Below are positions 49,274 through 59,024 of a DNA stretch of 64,000 nt, piece after piece. The position numbers and the translations under genes were made by a program. Each line of letters starts with the position of its first letter. Position 1 is the first letter of the stretch. The notes under the pieces are model-generated. The model worked only from the letters and a program-made list of their open reading frames with translations, did no database searches and was not told the origin of the DNA. This DNA is from Quadrisphaera sp. RL12-1S (GTDB lineage Bacteria > Actinomycetota > Actinomycetes > Actinomycetales > Quadrisphaeraceae). Location: contig NZ_JACNME010000011.1 of the NCBI RefSeq assembly GCF_014270065.1, positions 1 to 64,000 of the forward strand, in the 5' to 3' direction.

Positions 49274-51811
49274 TCAGGCGAGGCCGGGGGGCACCACCCG
49301 CGGGCCCGCCTCCGGCGGGCGGGGACGGTCCTGCGGGTGCAGGCGCACCGCGACCAGCGCGACGTCGTCCTCGGGCTGGGTGCTGACCAGCTCGCTGAGG
49401 AGCTGGTCGCAGAGGTCCTGCAGCGGCAGGTGACCCCGCTCCGCGAGCAGACGGCGCAGGCGGTCCAGCCCCACGTCGATCGACTGGCCGCGCCGCTCCA
49501 CGAGCCCGTCGGTGCACAGCAGCACCGTGCTGCCCCGCTCGACCAGCTCGACCCCCTCCTGGCGCACCACCGACGGGTCGATCCCGAGCAGCAGGTCGGG
49601 CTCGTCGACCTCGAGCGCGACCACGGAGCCGTCCGGGTGGAGCACGAGCGGCGGTGGGTGCCCGGCACTGGACCAGCGCAGCGCCGTGGTGCCCTCCGCT
49701 CGCTCCTGCGCGCCCTGCTCCAGGCGCAGCACGGCCGCGGTGGCCGTGGTGGAGATGAGCAGGCCGGGGATGGCGGCGTCGAGGCGCTCGAGCACCTCGG
49801 CCGGCCTGGCCCCCGTGGTGTAGGCGATGCCGCGCAGCAGCCCCCGCAGCTGCCCCATGGCGGCGGCCGCCGCGGTGTCGTGCCCGACCACGTCACCGAT
49901 GACGACGACGGTGGCGCCGTCGGGCTGGACGAACGCGTCGTACCAGTCACCGCCCACCTGGGCGGCCACGCCGGCGGGCAGGTAGCGCACGGCCACCTCC
50001 ACGTGGTCCGGCTCGGGCGGCGCGGTGAGCAGGCTGCGCTGGAGCTCCTCGGCGAGCTGGCGCTGGCGCTCGTAGAGGCGTGCGTTCTCGAGGGCTGTGC
50101 CGGCTCGGGAGGCGACCTCGCGGGCCGTGGCGAGGTCCTCGGCACCCGGGGCTCCGCGCTGCTGCCCCCAGAACAGGGACAGCGCTCCCAGGGTCGTCCC
50201 GTGCGCCGTCAGCGGCAGGACGCAGCAGGCCTCGGGGGCCAGCTCGGCGACCAGCCGGCGCGCCTGGTCGTCCCCGAGCGCCGCCTGCACGACGGCGGTG
50301 GCATCAGCCGGGACCAGCTGCGGCTCACCGGTCGCCAGGGCCCGCAGCAGCGGCGCGGCGCCGGTGAGGCCGTGCGCCCGCCGGGCGGCGTAGCGCTCCA
50401 CCAGCGGCACCCGACCGGGGTCCCGGTGGGCCCAGCCCACGTCGCGCAGGGCACCGCCGTCCTCGACCAGGGACACCACGGACCAGTCGGCCAGCGCCGG
50501 CACCACGAGCGCGGCGAGGCGCGCGACGGCGGTGCGGCCGTCCAGCACCTCCGTCAGCTGCTCGGTGGTGCGGGCGAGCAGCCCCAGCCGCGCCGCGGCG
50601 GCGTCGGCGCTCTCCTGGGCGCGGCGGCGCTCGGTGATGTCGAGGGAGGAGATCGAGAGCCCACCCGGGCTCGGCCAGACCCGCACCTCGTACCAGCCGT
50701 CCACGGGCCCGGGGCGGTGCGCCTCGAAGGCGGCGGGGTTCCCGCTGGCGAGGGCGCCGCGGCAGCGGCGCTCGAGCTCGCCACCCACCGCGCCCGGGAC
50801 CAGCTCCCACAGCGACCCGCCGATCAGCTCGGTCCGCGTCCGGCCGAGCAGGCGCTCGGCCGCGGCGTTGACGTAGGTGAAGCGGAAGGAGTCATCGAGG
50901 CTGGCGAAGGCCGCCGACATGCTGTCCAGGACGCGGGCCACCCGGGCCTCGCCCTCGTGCACCTGGGTGGTGTCGTACGCGGCCCCCACCACGCGGACCG
51001 GGCGCCCCTCCTGGTCGCACAGGGTGCGACCCCGTGCCTGGACCCAGCGCACCCCTCCGCCGGGGCGCACCACCCGGTACTCGGCCTCGTACTCCCCGCA
51101 GGTGTCGATCGAGTGCTGCAGCGCCGCCGAGACGCGGTCGCGGTCGTCCGGGTGCAGGTAGGAGCTGAAGGCCTCGATGGTGCCGCCGAAGGCCTCGCGC
51201 TCCACCCCGAAGACCTCGAGCAGGCGGGCGTCCCACTCGAGCTCTCCCGTGGCCAGGTCCCAGTCGAAGCTCCCCACCCCGGCGGCGTCCACGGCCAGCT
51301 GGACGCGCAGGCGGCTGCGCTCCCCCTCATCAGCGGAGAGCACCAGGGCGAGCTCGGCGGAGGCGCTGGCCGCGAGGTGCCCCAGGGCCTCGACCTCGTG
51401 GTCCTGCCAGGTCCGCGGCACCGGTCCGAAGGCGCACAGGACTCCCCGGGTGCGTCCCTCCTGGGCCAGCGGCACCCCGAGGTAGGCCCCGACCGCGGCC
51501 GACGCGGCGTGGGGCTCCGAGGACCGCGGGTCCGCGGCGACGTCCCCGACGGCGACCACGCGACCGTGGAGCACGACCAGGTCGCAGAGGGCGTCCACCA
51601 CCGGCTCCGCGCCGGACGGCGCCACCCCGGTCGGCGTCCCGGCCGAGGCGGCCACCTCGTGCACGCCGTCGCGCACGAGGTGGACCTGCGCCCACGGCGC
51701 ACCGGTCAGGCGGGTGGCGAGGTCGGCCAGGCGTCCCAGCCCCGGGGCACCCGCGGTGGCGCGGTCGTCGGAGCGCTCGGCCCAGGCAGCCACGCGACCA
51801 CCCTCCACCAC
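49274..51811 (-). CDS. GAF-PAS-PAS-GAF-SpoIIE phosphatase
   Basis: 845 residues, soluble. An N-terminal GAF (LATRLTGAPWAQVHLVRDGV), two PAS domains (LAVDAAGVGSFDWDLATGEL with WVQARGR; then SFRFTYVNAAAERLLGR), a second GAF (GWAHRDPGR onward) and a C-terminal PP2C/SpoIIE phosphatase (GGDWYDAFVQ, VIGDVVGHDTAA, CTDGLVERRG, DDVALVAVRL). Such proteins dephosphorylate anti-sigma antagonists of the Rsb type in response to signals. GGAGGTC precedes the start; GTG 51811 or the adjacent GTG 51814 are both possible. Confidence 0.93.
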   Translation of the reverse strand: MVEGGRVAAWAERSDDRATAGAPGLGRLADLATRLTGAPWAQVHLVRDGVHEVAASAGTPTGVAPSGAEPVVDALCDLVVLHGRVVAVGDVAADPRSSEPHAASAAVGAYLGVPLAQEGRTRGVLCAFGPVPRTWQDHEVEALGHLAASASAELALVLSADEGERSRLRVQLAVDAAGVGSFDWDLATGELEWDARLLEVFGVEREAFGGTIEAFSSYLHPDDRDRVSAALQHSIDTCGEYEAEYRVVRPGGGVRWVQARGRTLCDQEGRPVRVVGAAYDTTQVHEGEARVARVLDSMSAAFASLDDSFRFTYVNAAAERLLGRTRTELIGGSLWELVPGAVGGELERRCRGALASGNPAAFEAHRPGPVDGWYEVRVWPSPGGLSISSLDITERRRAQESADAAAARLGLLARTTEQLTEVLDGRTAVARLAALVVPALADWSVVSLVEDGGALRDVGWAHRDPGRVPLVERYAARRAHGLTGAAPLLRALATGEPQLVPADATAVVQAALGDDQARRLVAELAPEACCVLPLTAHGTTLGALSLFWGQQRGAPGAEDLATAREVASRAGTALENARLYERQRQLAEELQRSLLTAPPEPDHVEVAVRYLPAGVAAQVGGDWYDAFVQPDGATVVVIGDVVGHDTAAAAAMGQLRGLLRGIAYTTGARPAEVLERLDAAIPGLLISTTATAAVLRLEQGAQERAEGTTALRWSSAGHPPPLVLHPDGSVVALEVDEPDLLLGIDPSVVRQEGVELVERGSTVLLCTDGLVERRGQSIDVGLDRLRRLLAERGHLPLQDLCDQLLSELVSTQPEDDVALVAVRLHPQDRPRPPEAGPRVVPPGLA

Positions 51812-51945
51812 GACCTCCGCTCACCGGCTCGCGTCGGCCGCGGTGTCCCCCGTGCCGCCCCCGTGCTGGACCAGCCACCCGGACCGCCGCAAGGCCCGGT
51901 GCGTGGGAGCAGTCTGGGGCACGGAGGGCGCTCGGCGCAGGCTCC

Positions 51946-51981
51946 GGTCCCACACCGGCGCCCTGCAGCGCGGGTGGGACC
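51946..51981 (-). terminator. Hairpin after 51992-52480 gene
   Basis: GGTCCCAC at 51946-51953 pairs with GTGGGACC ending at 51981, with further G/C pairing inside. It lies 11 bases after the stop of the small gene on the minus strand. Possible terminator; no T-tract. Confidence 0.4.
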
Positions 51982-51991
51982 GGCGGCTGCG

Positions 51992-52480
51992 TCAGCGGCG
52001 AGGCCCCCGGGGGGTCCCCCGGCTGTCGAGCACGGCGCGCAGGCGGGGCATCGGGGCCGAGGTGACGCCCTGCTCGCTGGACAGGGCGGGCACCACGCGG
52101 AGCACGGGCGGCCCGGCCGGGGCCGGGGGTCTCGCGGCGTCGGGCCCGCCGTCGCCGGTGGCCTCGGCGGCGCGCACCGCCTCCAGCTGCGGCGCGTGCA
52201 CCGCGCGGGGGCGGCTGGGCAGCTCGCCCGCGGCGGGGCGGCGCACGAGCCCGAACGCCATCACGGGACCGAAGACGCTCAGGGGACCCGGGCCCGCGGG
52301 CGACGGCAGGCGCAGCACCGAGCCGGTGCCGCCCCCCGCGGCCACCGGGGCCACGGGACCGGTGGGGGCCGCCTCGTCGGACGTCGCAGCAGCAGCGAGG
52401 GCCTGTGCGCCGCGCACGACCCGGGCGCGCTGGCGCCACACGTCGAGGTCGACCACCGGTGAAGCAGGTGCAGCGGACAT
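51992..52480 (-). CDS. Small protein, unknown, Pro/Ala-rich
   Basis: 162 residues. Opens with PVVDLDVWRQRARVVRGAQAL, then a long Pro/Ala/Gly-rich disordered region, with short blocks such as PAAGELPSRPRAVHAPQLEA. No domain recognised. GGAG eight bases before ATG 52480. The region upstream (52481-52727) is less GC-rich than its surroundings and has tandem repeats. Confidence 0.6.
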   Translation of the reverse strand: MSAAPASPVVDLDVWRQRARVVRGAQALAAAATSDEAAPTGPVAPVAAGGGTGSVLRLPSPAGPGPLSVFGPVMAFGLVRRPAAGELPSRPRAVHAPQLEAVRAAEATGDGGPDAARPPAPAGPPVLRVVPALSSEQGVTSAPMPRLRAVLDSRGTPRGPRR

Positions 52481-52580
52481 TCCTGGCTCCGATCTGGCTG
52501 GCGGGCCGGCCCCGGACACCCCGGGGACTGCGTGGTGCTGGTGTGTGGTGCTGGTGTAGCGAAAGATGCTCAGGTTAAGA

Positions 52581-52607
52581 CTGCGACTCATGTGACTCGT
52601 GTGACTT
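52581..52607. repeat. Three tandem 9-base direct repeats
   Basis: CTGCGACTC, ATGTGACTC, GTGTGACTT in direct succession on the plus strand, sharing the core TGNGACT. It lies in an unusually AT-rich intergenic region 101 bases before 51992-52480 on the minus strand. Spacing of one helical turn between cores suggests a multimeric regulator site. Confidence 0.55.
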
Positions 52608-52727
52608 GAGAGAAGTTAGAGGAATCTGAGGCAGTCAGCCAGCACCGCTGCGGCGTGTCGCCGCACGTCGTGGGACCACCCGCGACCTCAGCCGCGCGCC
52701 CGGGTGGTCCCGCACCGGGCGCTCGGC

Positions 52728-53894
52728 TCAGGTGGGGGTGCCGCCGGCGCGGCGCACGGCCGCATCGCGCTCGGCCTGGCGGTCCGCGACCGCCACGGGG
52801 TGGCGCGGGGAGCCACCGCGCTCGTCGTCGACCTCCCCGCCGCGGGCGAGCCGGAGCCGGCGGCCCAGGGCGACGTCCTCGGCGCGCTTGCGCGCGGCCT
52901 GGTCGCTCTTGCGGGTGTCGCGCGGCGGCAGCTGGAGCTCCTCCTCGGCCTCGATGCCCGCCTGGAGCTCGCGGCCGCGCTCCAGCTCGGCGTCGAGCTC
53001 GGCCCCGAACAGCAGCGCGAGGTTGGTGATCCACAGCCAGAGCAGGAAGACGACCACCGCGGCGAAGCTGCCGTACGTCTTGTCGTAGCTGCCGAAGTTC
53101 GCCACGTAGAGGCCGAACAGGCCCGAGGCGAGGGCCCACACGAGGATCGCCACCACGGCGCCGACGCTGGTCCAGGTCCACTTCGGGCGCTCGATGTTGG
53201 GCGTCACCTGGTAGAGCACGGCGACCACGACGACGACGATGAGCGCCAGCACCGGCCACTTCGCGATGCCCCAGGCGGTCACGGCGGCAGACCCGAGACC
53301 GATCACGTCACCCACGGACCGCGCCACGGGACCGGAGACCACGAGGATGATGAGAGCGGCGACCACGAGCACCACGGCGATGACGGTGACGAGCAGCTGG
53401 GTCGGGCGCATGACCCAGACGGGGCGGCCCTCGGTGATGCCGTAGATGCGGTTCATGGCGCGGGAGAAGGCACCGACGTAGCCCGAGGCCGACCACAGCG
53501 CCCCCAGGAGGCCGACGACGAGGCCGACGCCGGCGCCCCGGCTCTGCTGGAGCTGGCTGATGACGGGCTCGAGGTTGCTCACGACGTCCGCCGGCGCGAA
53601 GCCGCCGATGATCTCGAGCAGCGCCTGCGTGGTCTGCGGGCCCTGCCCGAGCACGCCGACCAGCGAGATGACGGCCACCAGGCCCGGGAACAGCGCCAGG
53701 ACGGCGTAGTGGACGAGGGCCGCGGCCAGGTCGAGGCAGCCGTCGCCGGTGAACTCGCGCACCGTCTTGCGCAGCACGTAGACCCACGAGCGCCGGGTGA
53801 GGTCGGTGGGGTCGTCCGGCTTGCGGGGGTCGTCGGGTGCGGGCGCGGTGCGCGCCTTCTGCGCGGTGCTCGCGTGGTCGACGTCGGAGCTCAT
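52728..53894 (-). CDS. YihY/BrkB-family membrane protein
   Basis: 388 residues. About six membrane helices of the YihY family, with the signature GCLDLAAALVHYAVLALFPGLVA near the N-terminus and ANFGSYDKTYGSFAAVVVFLLWLW later. Function unsettled despite historical RNase BN annotation. Long charged cytoplasmic tail (residues 320-388). ATG 53894, weak ribosome site. Confidence 0.9.
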   Translation of the reverse strand: MSSDVDHASTAQKARTAPAPDDPRKPDDPTDLTRRSWVYVLRKTVREFTGDGCLDLAAALVHYAVLALFPGLVAVISLVGVLGQGPQTTQALLEIIGGFAPADVVSNLEPVISQLQQSRGAGVGLVVGLLGALWSASGYVGAFSRAMNRIYGITEGRPVWVMRPTQLLVTVIAVVLVVAALIILVVSGPVARSVGDVIGLGSAAVTAWGIAKWPVLALIVVVVVAVLYQVTPNIERPKWTWTSVGAVVAILVWALASGLFGLYVANFGSYDKTYGSFAAVVVFLLWLWITNLALLFGAELDAELERGRELQAGIEAEEELQLPPRDTRKSDQAARKRAEDVALGRRLRLARGGEVDDERGGSPRHPVAVADRQAERDAAVRRAGGTPT

Positions 53895-54027
53895 GCCGTC
53901 TCGCCAGGCCCTTCCAGCGGTGGTGCGCCGTGGGCTCGACGTCGCGGCAAGTCTGCTGGGCGGGGGACGGACCTGCGACTCCAGGTGGGGCTGCCGCCCG
54001 TCACCGGTCGGGGGCAGACTCCGTGCT

Positions 54028-54774
54028 GTGTGCGGTCGCTACGCCAGCAGCAGGTCCGACGCCCAGCTCGTCGAGGACTACGCCGTCGACGCCGTGGTCG
54101 GGCCCGAGGTGGGCCCGTCCTGGAACGTCGCGCCCACCCAGCAGGTGCGCGCCGTGGTGGAGCGCGAGCCCCAGGACGGCACCGGCGCGCAGCGCCAGCT
54201 CCGCACGCTGCGCTGGGGCCTGGTCCCCTCGTGGGCGAAGGACCCCGCCGTGGGCTCCCGCATGATCAACGCCCGCGTGGAGACCGTCACGGACAAGCCC
54301 GCCTACAAGCGGGCCGCGGCCCGCAGGCGCTGCCTCGTGCCCGCTGACGGCTACTTCGAGTGGGAGCGCCGTCCCGCGCCCGACGGCTCCGGCAAGGAGG
54401 TCAAGGTGCCGCACTTCCTGCACGCCGCCGACGGCGGCCCGCTGACCTTCGCGGGCCTGTACGAGCTCTGGAAGGACCCGGCGGTCGCCGACGGTGAGGA
54501 CCCGTGGCTGTGGACGGTCACGGTGATCACCACGCAGGCGCGCGACGAGGCCGGCCGCATCCACGACCGCAGCCCCGTGGTGCTGCCCGCGGACTTCCAG
54601 GGCGACTGGCTCGACCCGGCGCTCACCGACCTCGACCTGGTCCGCCAGGTGCTGGACGCCGTGCCACCGCCGCAGCTGGCCACGCACGAGGTGGGGCGCG
54701 CCGTGGGCAGCCCCCGCGTCAACGGCCCCCAGCTGGTGCTGCCCCTGGAGCAGCTGGGGGCAGGGGGCGCCTGA
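54028..54774 (+). CDS. SRAP (HMCES/YedK) DNA-protein crosslink protein
   Basis: 248 residues. Shields abasic sites in single-stranded DNA by a covalent crosslink. The start must be GTG 54028 so that Cys2, the catalytic residue in VCGRYA, follows it. WNVAPTQQV, RMINARVETV, DGYFEWE (active-site Glu) and IHDRSPVVL (His) complete the site. A CAGACT box lies seven bases before the start. Confidence 0.95.
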   Translation: MCGRYASSRSDAQLVEDYAVDAVVGPEVGPSWNVAPTQQVRAVVEREPQDGTGAQRQLRTLRWGLVPSWAKDPAVGSRMINARVETVTDKPAYKRAAARRRCLVPADGYFEWERRPAPDGSGKEVKVPHFLHAADGGPLTFAGLYELWKDPAVADGEDPWLWTVTVITTQARDEAGRIHDRSPVVLPADFQGDWLDPALTDLDLVRQVLDAVPPPQLATHEVGRAVGSPRVNGPQLVLPLEQLGAGGA

Positions 54775-54813
54775 GGGCCGGAGGCGACCCCGGGACGCCG
54801 GGGCGCCGCGGGG

Positions 54814-55662
54814 TCACTCGGCCAGGTTGGCGCTGATCACGTCCATCACCAGCGCCCTCGCCCGCGCGGTGGTCTCTCCGAGGCGGTCGGCGACCGCTGC
54901 CACCAGCCCCTCCACCAGCAGCGCCTGCGGGAGGCGCGAGGCGAGCGTGACCTCGTCGCGGAAGGTCAGCTCAGGGATGGTCACCACCAGCGCCACCGTG
55001 GCCGCCTGCGCGACGGGACTGCGCCCGAAGGACGTGACGGCCACGACGTCGGCCCCCGCCGCGGCGGCCGCGGCCACGGCCCGCAGCGACACCGCGCTCG
55101 TCCCGCTGCCGCTGATGACGAGCAGCAGGTCACCGGGTGAGAGGAGCCGGGCGCTGATCTGCTGGCCGATGGCGTCGCTCAGGACCTCGGCGGGACGCCC
55201 GACGCTGGTCAGCCGCGCCGCGGCGTCCTGCGCGAGCGGCGCCGAGACGCCGTTGCCCACCACCACCACGCGCCGGGCACCGGCGATGAGGGCCGTGGCG
55301 CGCTCGACGGCGTCGGCGTCCAGGAGCGCCAGCATGTCGGAGACCCGAGCGGCGAGCTGGGTGAAGACAGCGGCGACGATGGCCGCTGCGCCCTGGGGGT
55401 GCGGGAGCACCGCTGGGGCCGCAGCGGCGTCGCGCGCGAGCAGCACCCGCAGCTGCTGGTAGCCGGTGTAGCCCAGGCTCTGGCAGGTCCGCACCACGGT
55501 GGCGCGCGAGGCCCCGGCGAGGTCGGCGACCTGCTGGGAGCTCATCTCGACGATCTCCGCGGCGCGCTCGAGCAGCACCGCGGCCACGGCGCGCTCCGCG
55601 GGCAGCAGCGACGGCAGGAGGCTGCGGATGGTGGCGGCGACCGCCCCCGGCTGGTCCTTCAC
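54814..55662 (-). CDS. RpiR-family transcriptional regulator
   Basis: 282 residues. N-terminal HTH_6 (VAAVLLERAAEIVEMSSQQVADLAGASRATVV) and a SIS sugar-phosphate-binding domain (VVVVGNGVSAPLAQDA, LLLVISGSGTSAVSL). RpiR proteins sense phosphorylated sugars. Start GTG overlaps the stop of the phosphodiesterase (GTGA), making it the last gene of the operon it may control. A TGTTTCA-N16-TGAAACA site over the operon promoter is its likely target. Confidence 0.93.
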   Translation of the reverse strand: MKDQPGAVAATIRSLLPSLLPAERAVAAVLLERAAEIVEMSSQQVADLAGASRATVVRTCQSLGYTGYQQLRVLLARDAAAAPAVLPHPQGAAAIVAAVFTQLAARVSDMLALLDADAVERATALIAGARRVVVVGNGVSAPLAQDAAARLTSVGRPAEVLSDAIGQQISARLLSPGDLLLVISGSGTSAVSLRAVAAAAAAGADVVAVTSFGRSPVAQAATVALVVTIPELTFRDEVTLASRLPQALLVEGLVAAVADRLGETTARARALVMDVISANLAE

Positions 55663-56507
55663 GACACCACCGCCGCGGCGGGGCCCGTGGGACCGGCGGC
55701 CTCGGCGATGCTCCGGACCGCGGCGGCGTCGAGCGCGAAGACCTCCGCGCCGTCGTCCGGCCCGGGAGCCTCGACGAAGGTGACCCGCACCGCGCCGTCG
55801 TCCGACAGGTCGACCAGGTCCAGGCCCGCACCGACCACGGCCCGCTCCGTGCCGGCCGCGGCGAGGGGGTCGGAGTGGTTGGCCACCCCCGGCGAGACCA
55901 CCACGGGGATGCCCCGCACCTGCTGCACCATCCCGTGGTGGTAGTGCCCGGCGAGCACCAGGCGGACGCCGGCCGCCTCCAGCACGTCGAGGAGCGGCTC
56001 GGGCTCCACCAGCTCGAGCGCCCGGAGCAGGGTGCTGGCAGCAGGAACCGGCGGGTGGTGCAGCACCACGACGGCGCCGCCGGGGGCCGGCGGGGCGAGC
56101 GCCTCCGCGAGCCAGGTGAGCAGCCCTGGGGGCACGTGGCCGTAGCCGGCCCCGGGCACGGAGGTGTCGAGCGCCACGATCCGGTGGCCGCGCACGTCGT
56201 GCACGGCGCAGCGCGGCCCGAGGGCCAGCTCGAAGGCGGCGCGGTCGTCGTGGTTGCCGGGCACCGCCACCACCACCGCCCCGTGGTCCGCGGCGAAGCG
56301 GTCCACCCGCGAGCGCAGCGCGGCGTAGCTGGCCGGGCTGCCGTCGTCGGACAGGTCACCGGCGAGGACCACCGCGTCGAGGGGGCCCGCGGTCACCGCG
56401 CGCTGCAGCACCCGGTCGAGGGCGGCCGTGGTGTCGACGAGCCCGTGGTGCAGCGAGCCGTCACCGGTCAGGTGGGTGTCACTGAGGTGGAGCAGACGCA
56501 GCGTCAC
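55659..56507 (-). CDS. Class III phosphodiesterase (CpdA/GpdQ type)
   Basis: 282 residues. Calcineurin-like metallophosphoesterase with a complete two-metal site: LLHLSDTHL, VVLAGDLSDDG, VPGNHDD, VVLHHPPVP and LAGHYHHGM. Sequence style matches CpdA (cAMP) and GpdQ (glycerophosphodiester) enzymes. GGGGGAGG before GTG 56507 is a strong ribosome site. Situated in the phn operon, its substrate is presumably imported by the transporter. Reaction: hydrolysis of a phosphodiester. Confidence 0.9.
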   Translation of the reverse strand: MTLRLLHLSDTHLTGDGSLHHGLVDTTAALDRVLQRAVTAGPLDAVVLAGDLSDDGSPASYAALRSRVDRFAADHGAVVVAVPGNHDDRAAFELALGPRCAVHDVRGHRIVALDTSVPGAGYGHVPPGLLTWLAEALAPPAPGGAVVVLHHPPVPAASTLLRALELVEPEPLLDVLEAAGVRLVLAGHYHHGMVQQVRGIPVVVSPGVANHSDPLAAAGTERAVVGAGLDLVDLSDDGAVRVTFVEAPGPDDGAEVFALDAAAVRSIAEAAGPTGPAAAVVS

Positions 56508-57406
56508 GAGACCTCCCCCGCCGTGCGCTCGCGGCGCGTCCGCACGGCTGCGGCCAGGGGCAGGTCCCAGCGACCGGTGGTCACCCGGTGCCGCAGAGCG
56601 CCGCTGACCTGGTCGAGGGCCATCGTGATGACCACGACGACGACCATGAGCACGCCCACGACGTCCCACACCCGGAACTGGATGTTGTCGACGAGCATCT
56701 TGCCGATGCCGCCGGCGCCGATGAGCCCGAGGATGGCCGAGGCCCTCACGTTGATCTCGAACCGGTAGAGCCACAGGGCCAGCAGGTCGGGCAGCACAGC
56801 GGGCCAGACGCCCCAGCGCACCACCTGCCAGCGCGAGGCGCCGACGGCCCGAGCGGCCTCCACCGGTCCGCGGTCGGCGGCCTCGAACGCCTCGTACCCC
56901 CACTTGCCGAGGGTGCCGACGGAGCCGATGGCCAGCGCCAGTGCGCCGGTGAAGGCGGTCAGGCCGGTGACGGAGAGCATGAGGACGGCGATGACCACCT
57001 CGGGCACCGCCCGCAGGACCGCGAACACCGCCCGGACCGGCCACCGGACGAGGGCGGGTGCGAGGCCGTCGGTGGCCAGCAGCGACAGGGGCAGGGCCAC
57101 GACGACGCCGAGGACGGTGCCGAACCACGCCATGGCGACGGACAGCACCGTCGCGGACAGCGCGTCGGGCAGGTGCGTCCAGGCGGGCGGCAGCAGCATG
57201 AGGCCGAGCAGGTGCACGAGCCGACCCGGCAGCTCGGGCAGCGCGTCCCAGGAGACGTCGATCCCCCACACCGCGGCGGCCACGACGGCCACGACGACCG
57301 CCGTGAGCAGCCGCCGCACGAGGTGCAGGGGCCTGCGTGGACGCCCCGCCGCGCGCGGCGGGGCGGCGGGGGCGCTCGCCGGGCGCCGGTGCGCGTCGAC
57401 GCTCAC
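56504..57406 (-). CDS. phnE: Phosphonate-type ABC permease, second copy
   Basis: 300 residues, PhnE family, six or so membrane helices. Coupling loop EAARAVGASRWQVVRWGVWPA and the permease signature end FEINVRASAILGLIGAGGIG. About 100 residues of basic N-terminus precede the first helix. Start GTG overlaps the stop of the first permease. Forms a heterodimer with it. Confidence 0.9.
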   Translation of the reverse strand: MSVDAHRRPASAPAAPPRAAGRPRRPLHLVRRLLTAVVVAVVAAAVWGIDVSWDALPELPGRLVHLLGLMLLPPAWTHLPDALSATVLSVAMAWFGTVLGVVVALPLSLLATDGLAPALVRWPVRAVFAVLRAVPEVVIAVLMLSVTGLTAFTGALALAIGSVGTLGKWGYEAFEAADRGPVEAARAVGASRWQVVRWGVWPAVLPDLLALWLYRFEINVRASAILGLIGAGGIGKMLVDNIQFRVWDVVGVLMVVVVVITMALDQVSGALRHRVTTGRWDLPLAAAVRTRRERTAGEVS

Positions 57407-58214
57407 CGCAGCAGCCGCCGCCGGACGGTGGAGCTGAGCAGCTCCAGGAGCACGACCACGACGAGGACCTCCAGGATCACGGTGCTCAGGTAGTGGTACT
57501 GGTAGAAGGTCCGCACCTGGTCGATGAGCATGCCCAGCCCACCGGCGCCGACCAGGCCGATGACCGTGGAGGCGCGGACGTTGAGCTCCAGCACGTAGAC
57601 GGTCTGCGACAGCACGGTGGGTCCGACCTCCGGCAGCATCGCGCTGCGGTTGGCGCGCAGCCACGTGGCACCCGCCGCCAGCGCCGCCTCCTGGCCCCCC
57701 CTGTCGACGCCGTCGAGCGCCTCGGAGACGAGCTTGACGAGGATGCCGGTGTTGAACAGGACCAGCGCGAGCACGCCGGACAGCGCCCCGGTGCCCACCA
57801 CGGTGACGAAGACCGAGGCGAAGAGCAGGTCCGGGATGCTCCGCACGACGTCCATGACCGTCCGCACGACGCGCAGCACCGGGCCGTGGGGATCGGTGGC
57901 GCGGGAGGCGGCGAACGACAGGGGCACCGCCAGGACCACGCTCACCGCCGTCGCGATGACCGCCATCTGCAGGGTCTGCAGCAGCGCCGGCACGGTCCGC
58001 GGGATGAAGGAGTAGTCGGGCTGGACCAGCTGCACGAGCGTGCCCGTCGCGTTGCCGGCGTTGCGGACCAGGGCCGCGGGGTCCACCTGGACGACGACGG
58101 CCGACCAGGCGGTCACCACGACCACCCCGACGAGCACGAGGCCGGCCTTCCAGCCGCTGCGCACCCGGGCGGGGCGGCCCCTGACGACGGCCGTGGTGGG
58201 CGCGGGGGCGGTGG

Positions 58215-58218
<4 letters not shown>
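57403..58218 (-). CDS. phnE: Phosphonate-type ABC permease, first copy
   Basis: 271 residues, PhnE family. Coupling loop QEAALAAGATWLRANRSAML and LNVRASTVIGLVGAGGLG near the C-terminus. GTG overlaps the stop of the ATPase gene. Paired with the following PhnE in a transmembrane dimer. Confidence 0.9.

Positions 58219-59023
<805 letters not shown>

Positions 59024-59024
<1 letters not shown>

Noticed and set aside
49337-52462. Plus-strand frame of over 1000 codons across the SpoIIE phosphatase.
   Set aside because: Antisense shadow; no family features, while the minus strand has five recognisable domains.
54786-54815. GACCCCG and CGGGGTC arms as a terminator between the SRAP and RpiR genes.
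   Set aside because: Only seven base pairs with a 16-base loop that can fold in other ways; and it overlaps the RpiR stop codon. Too weak to list.
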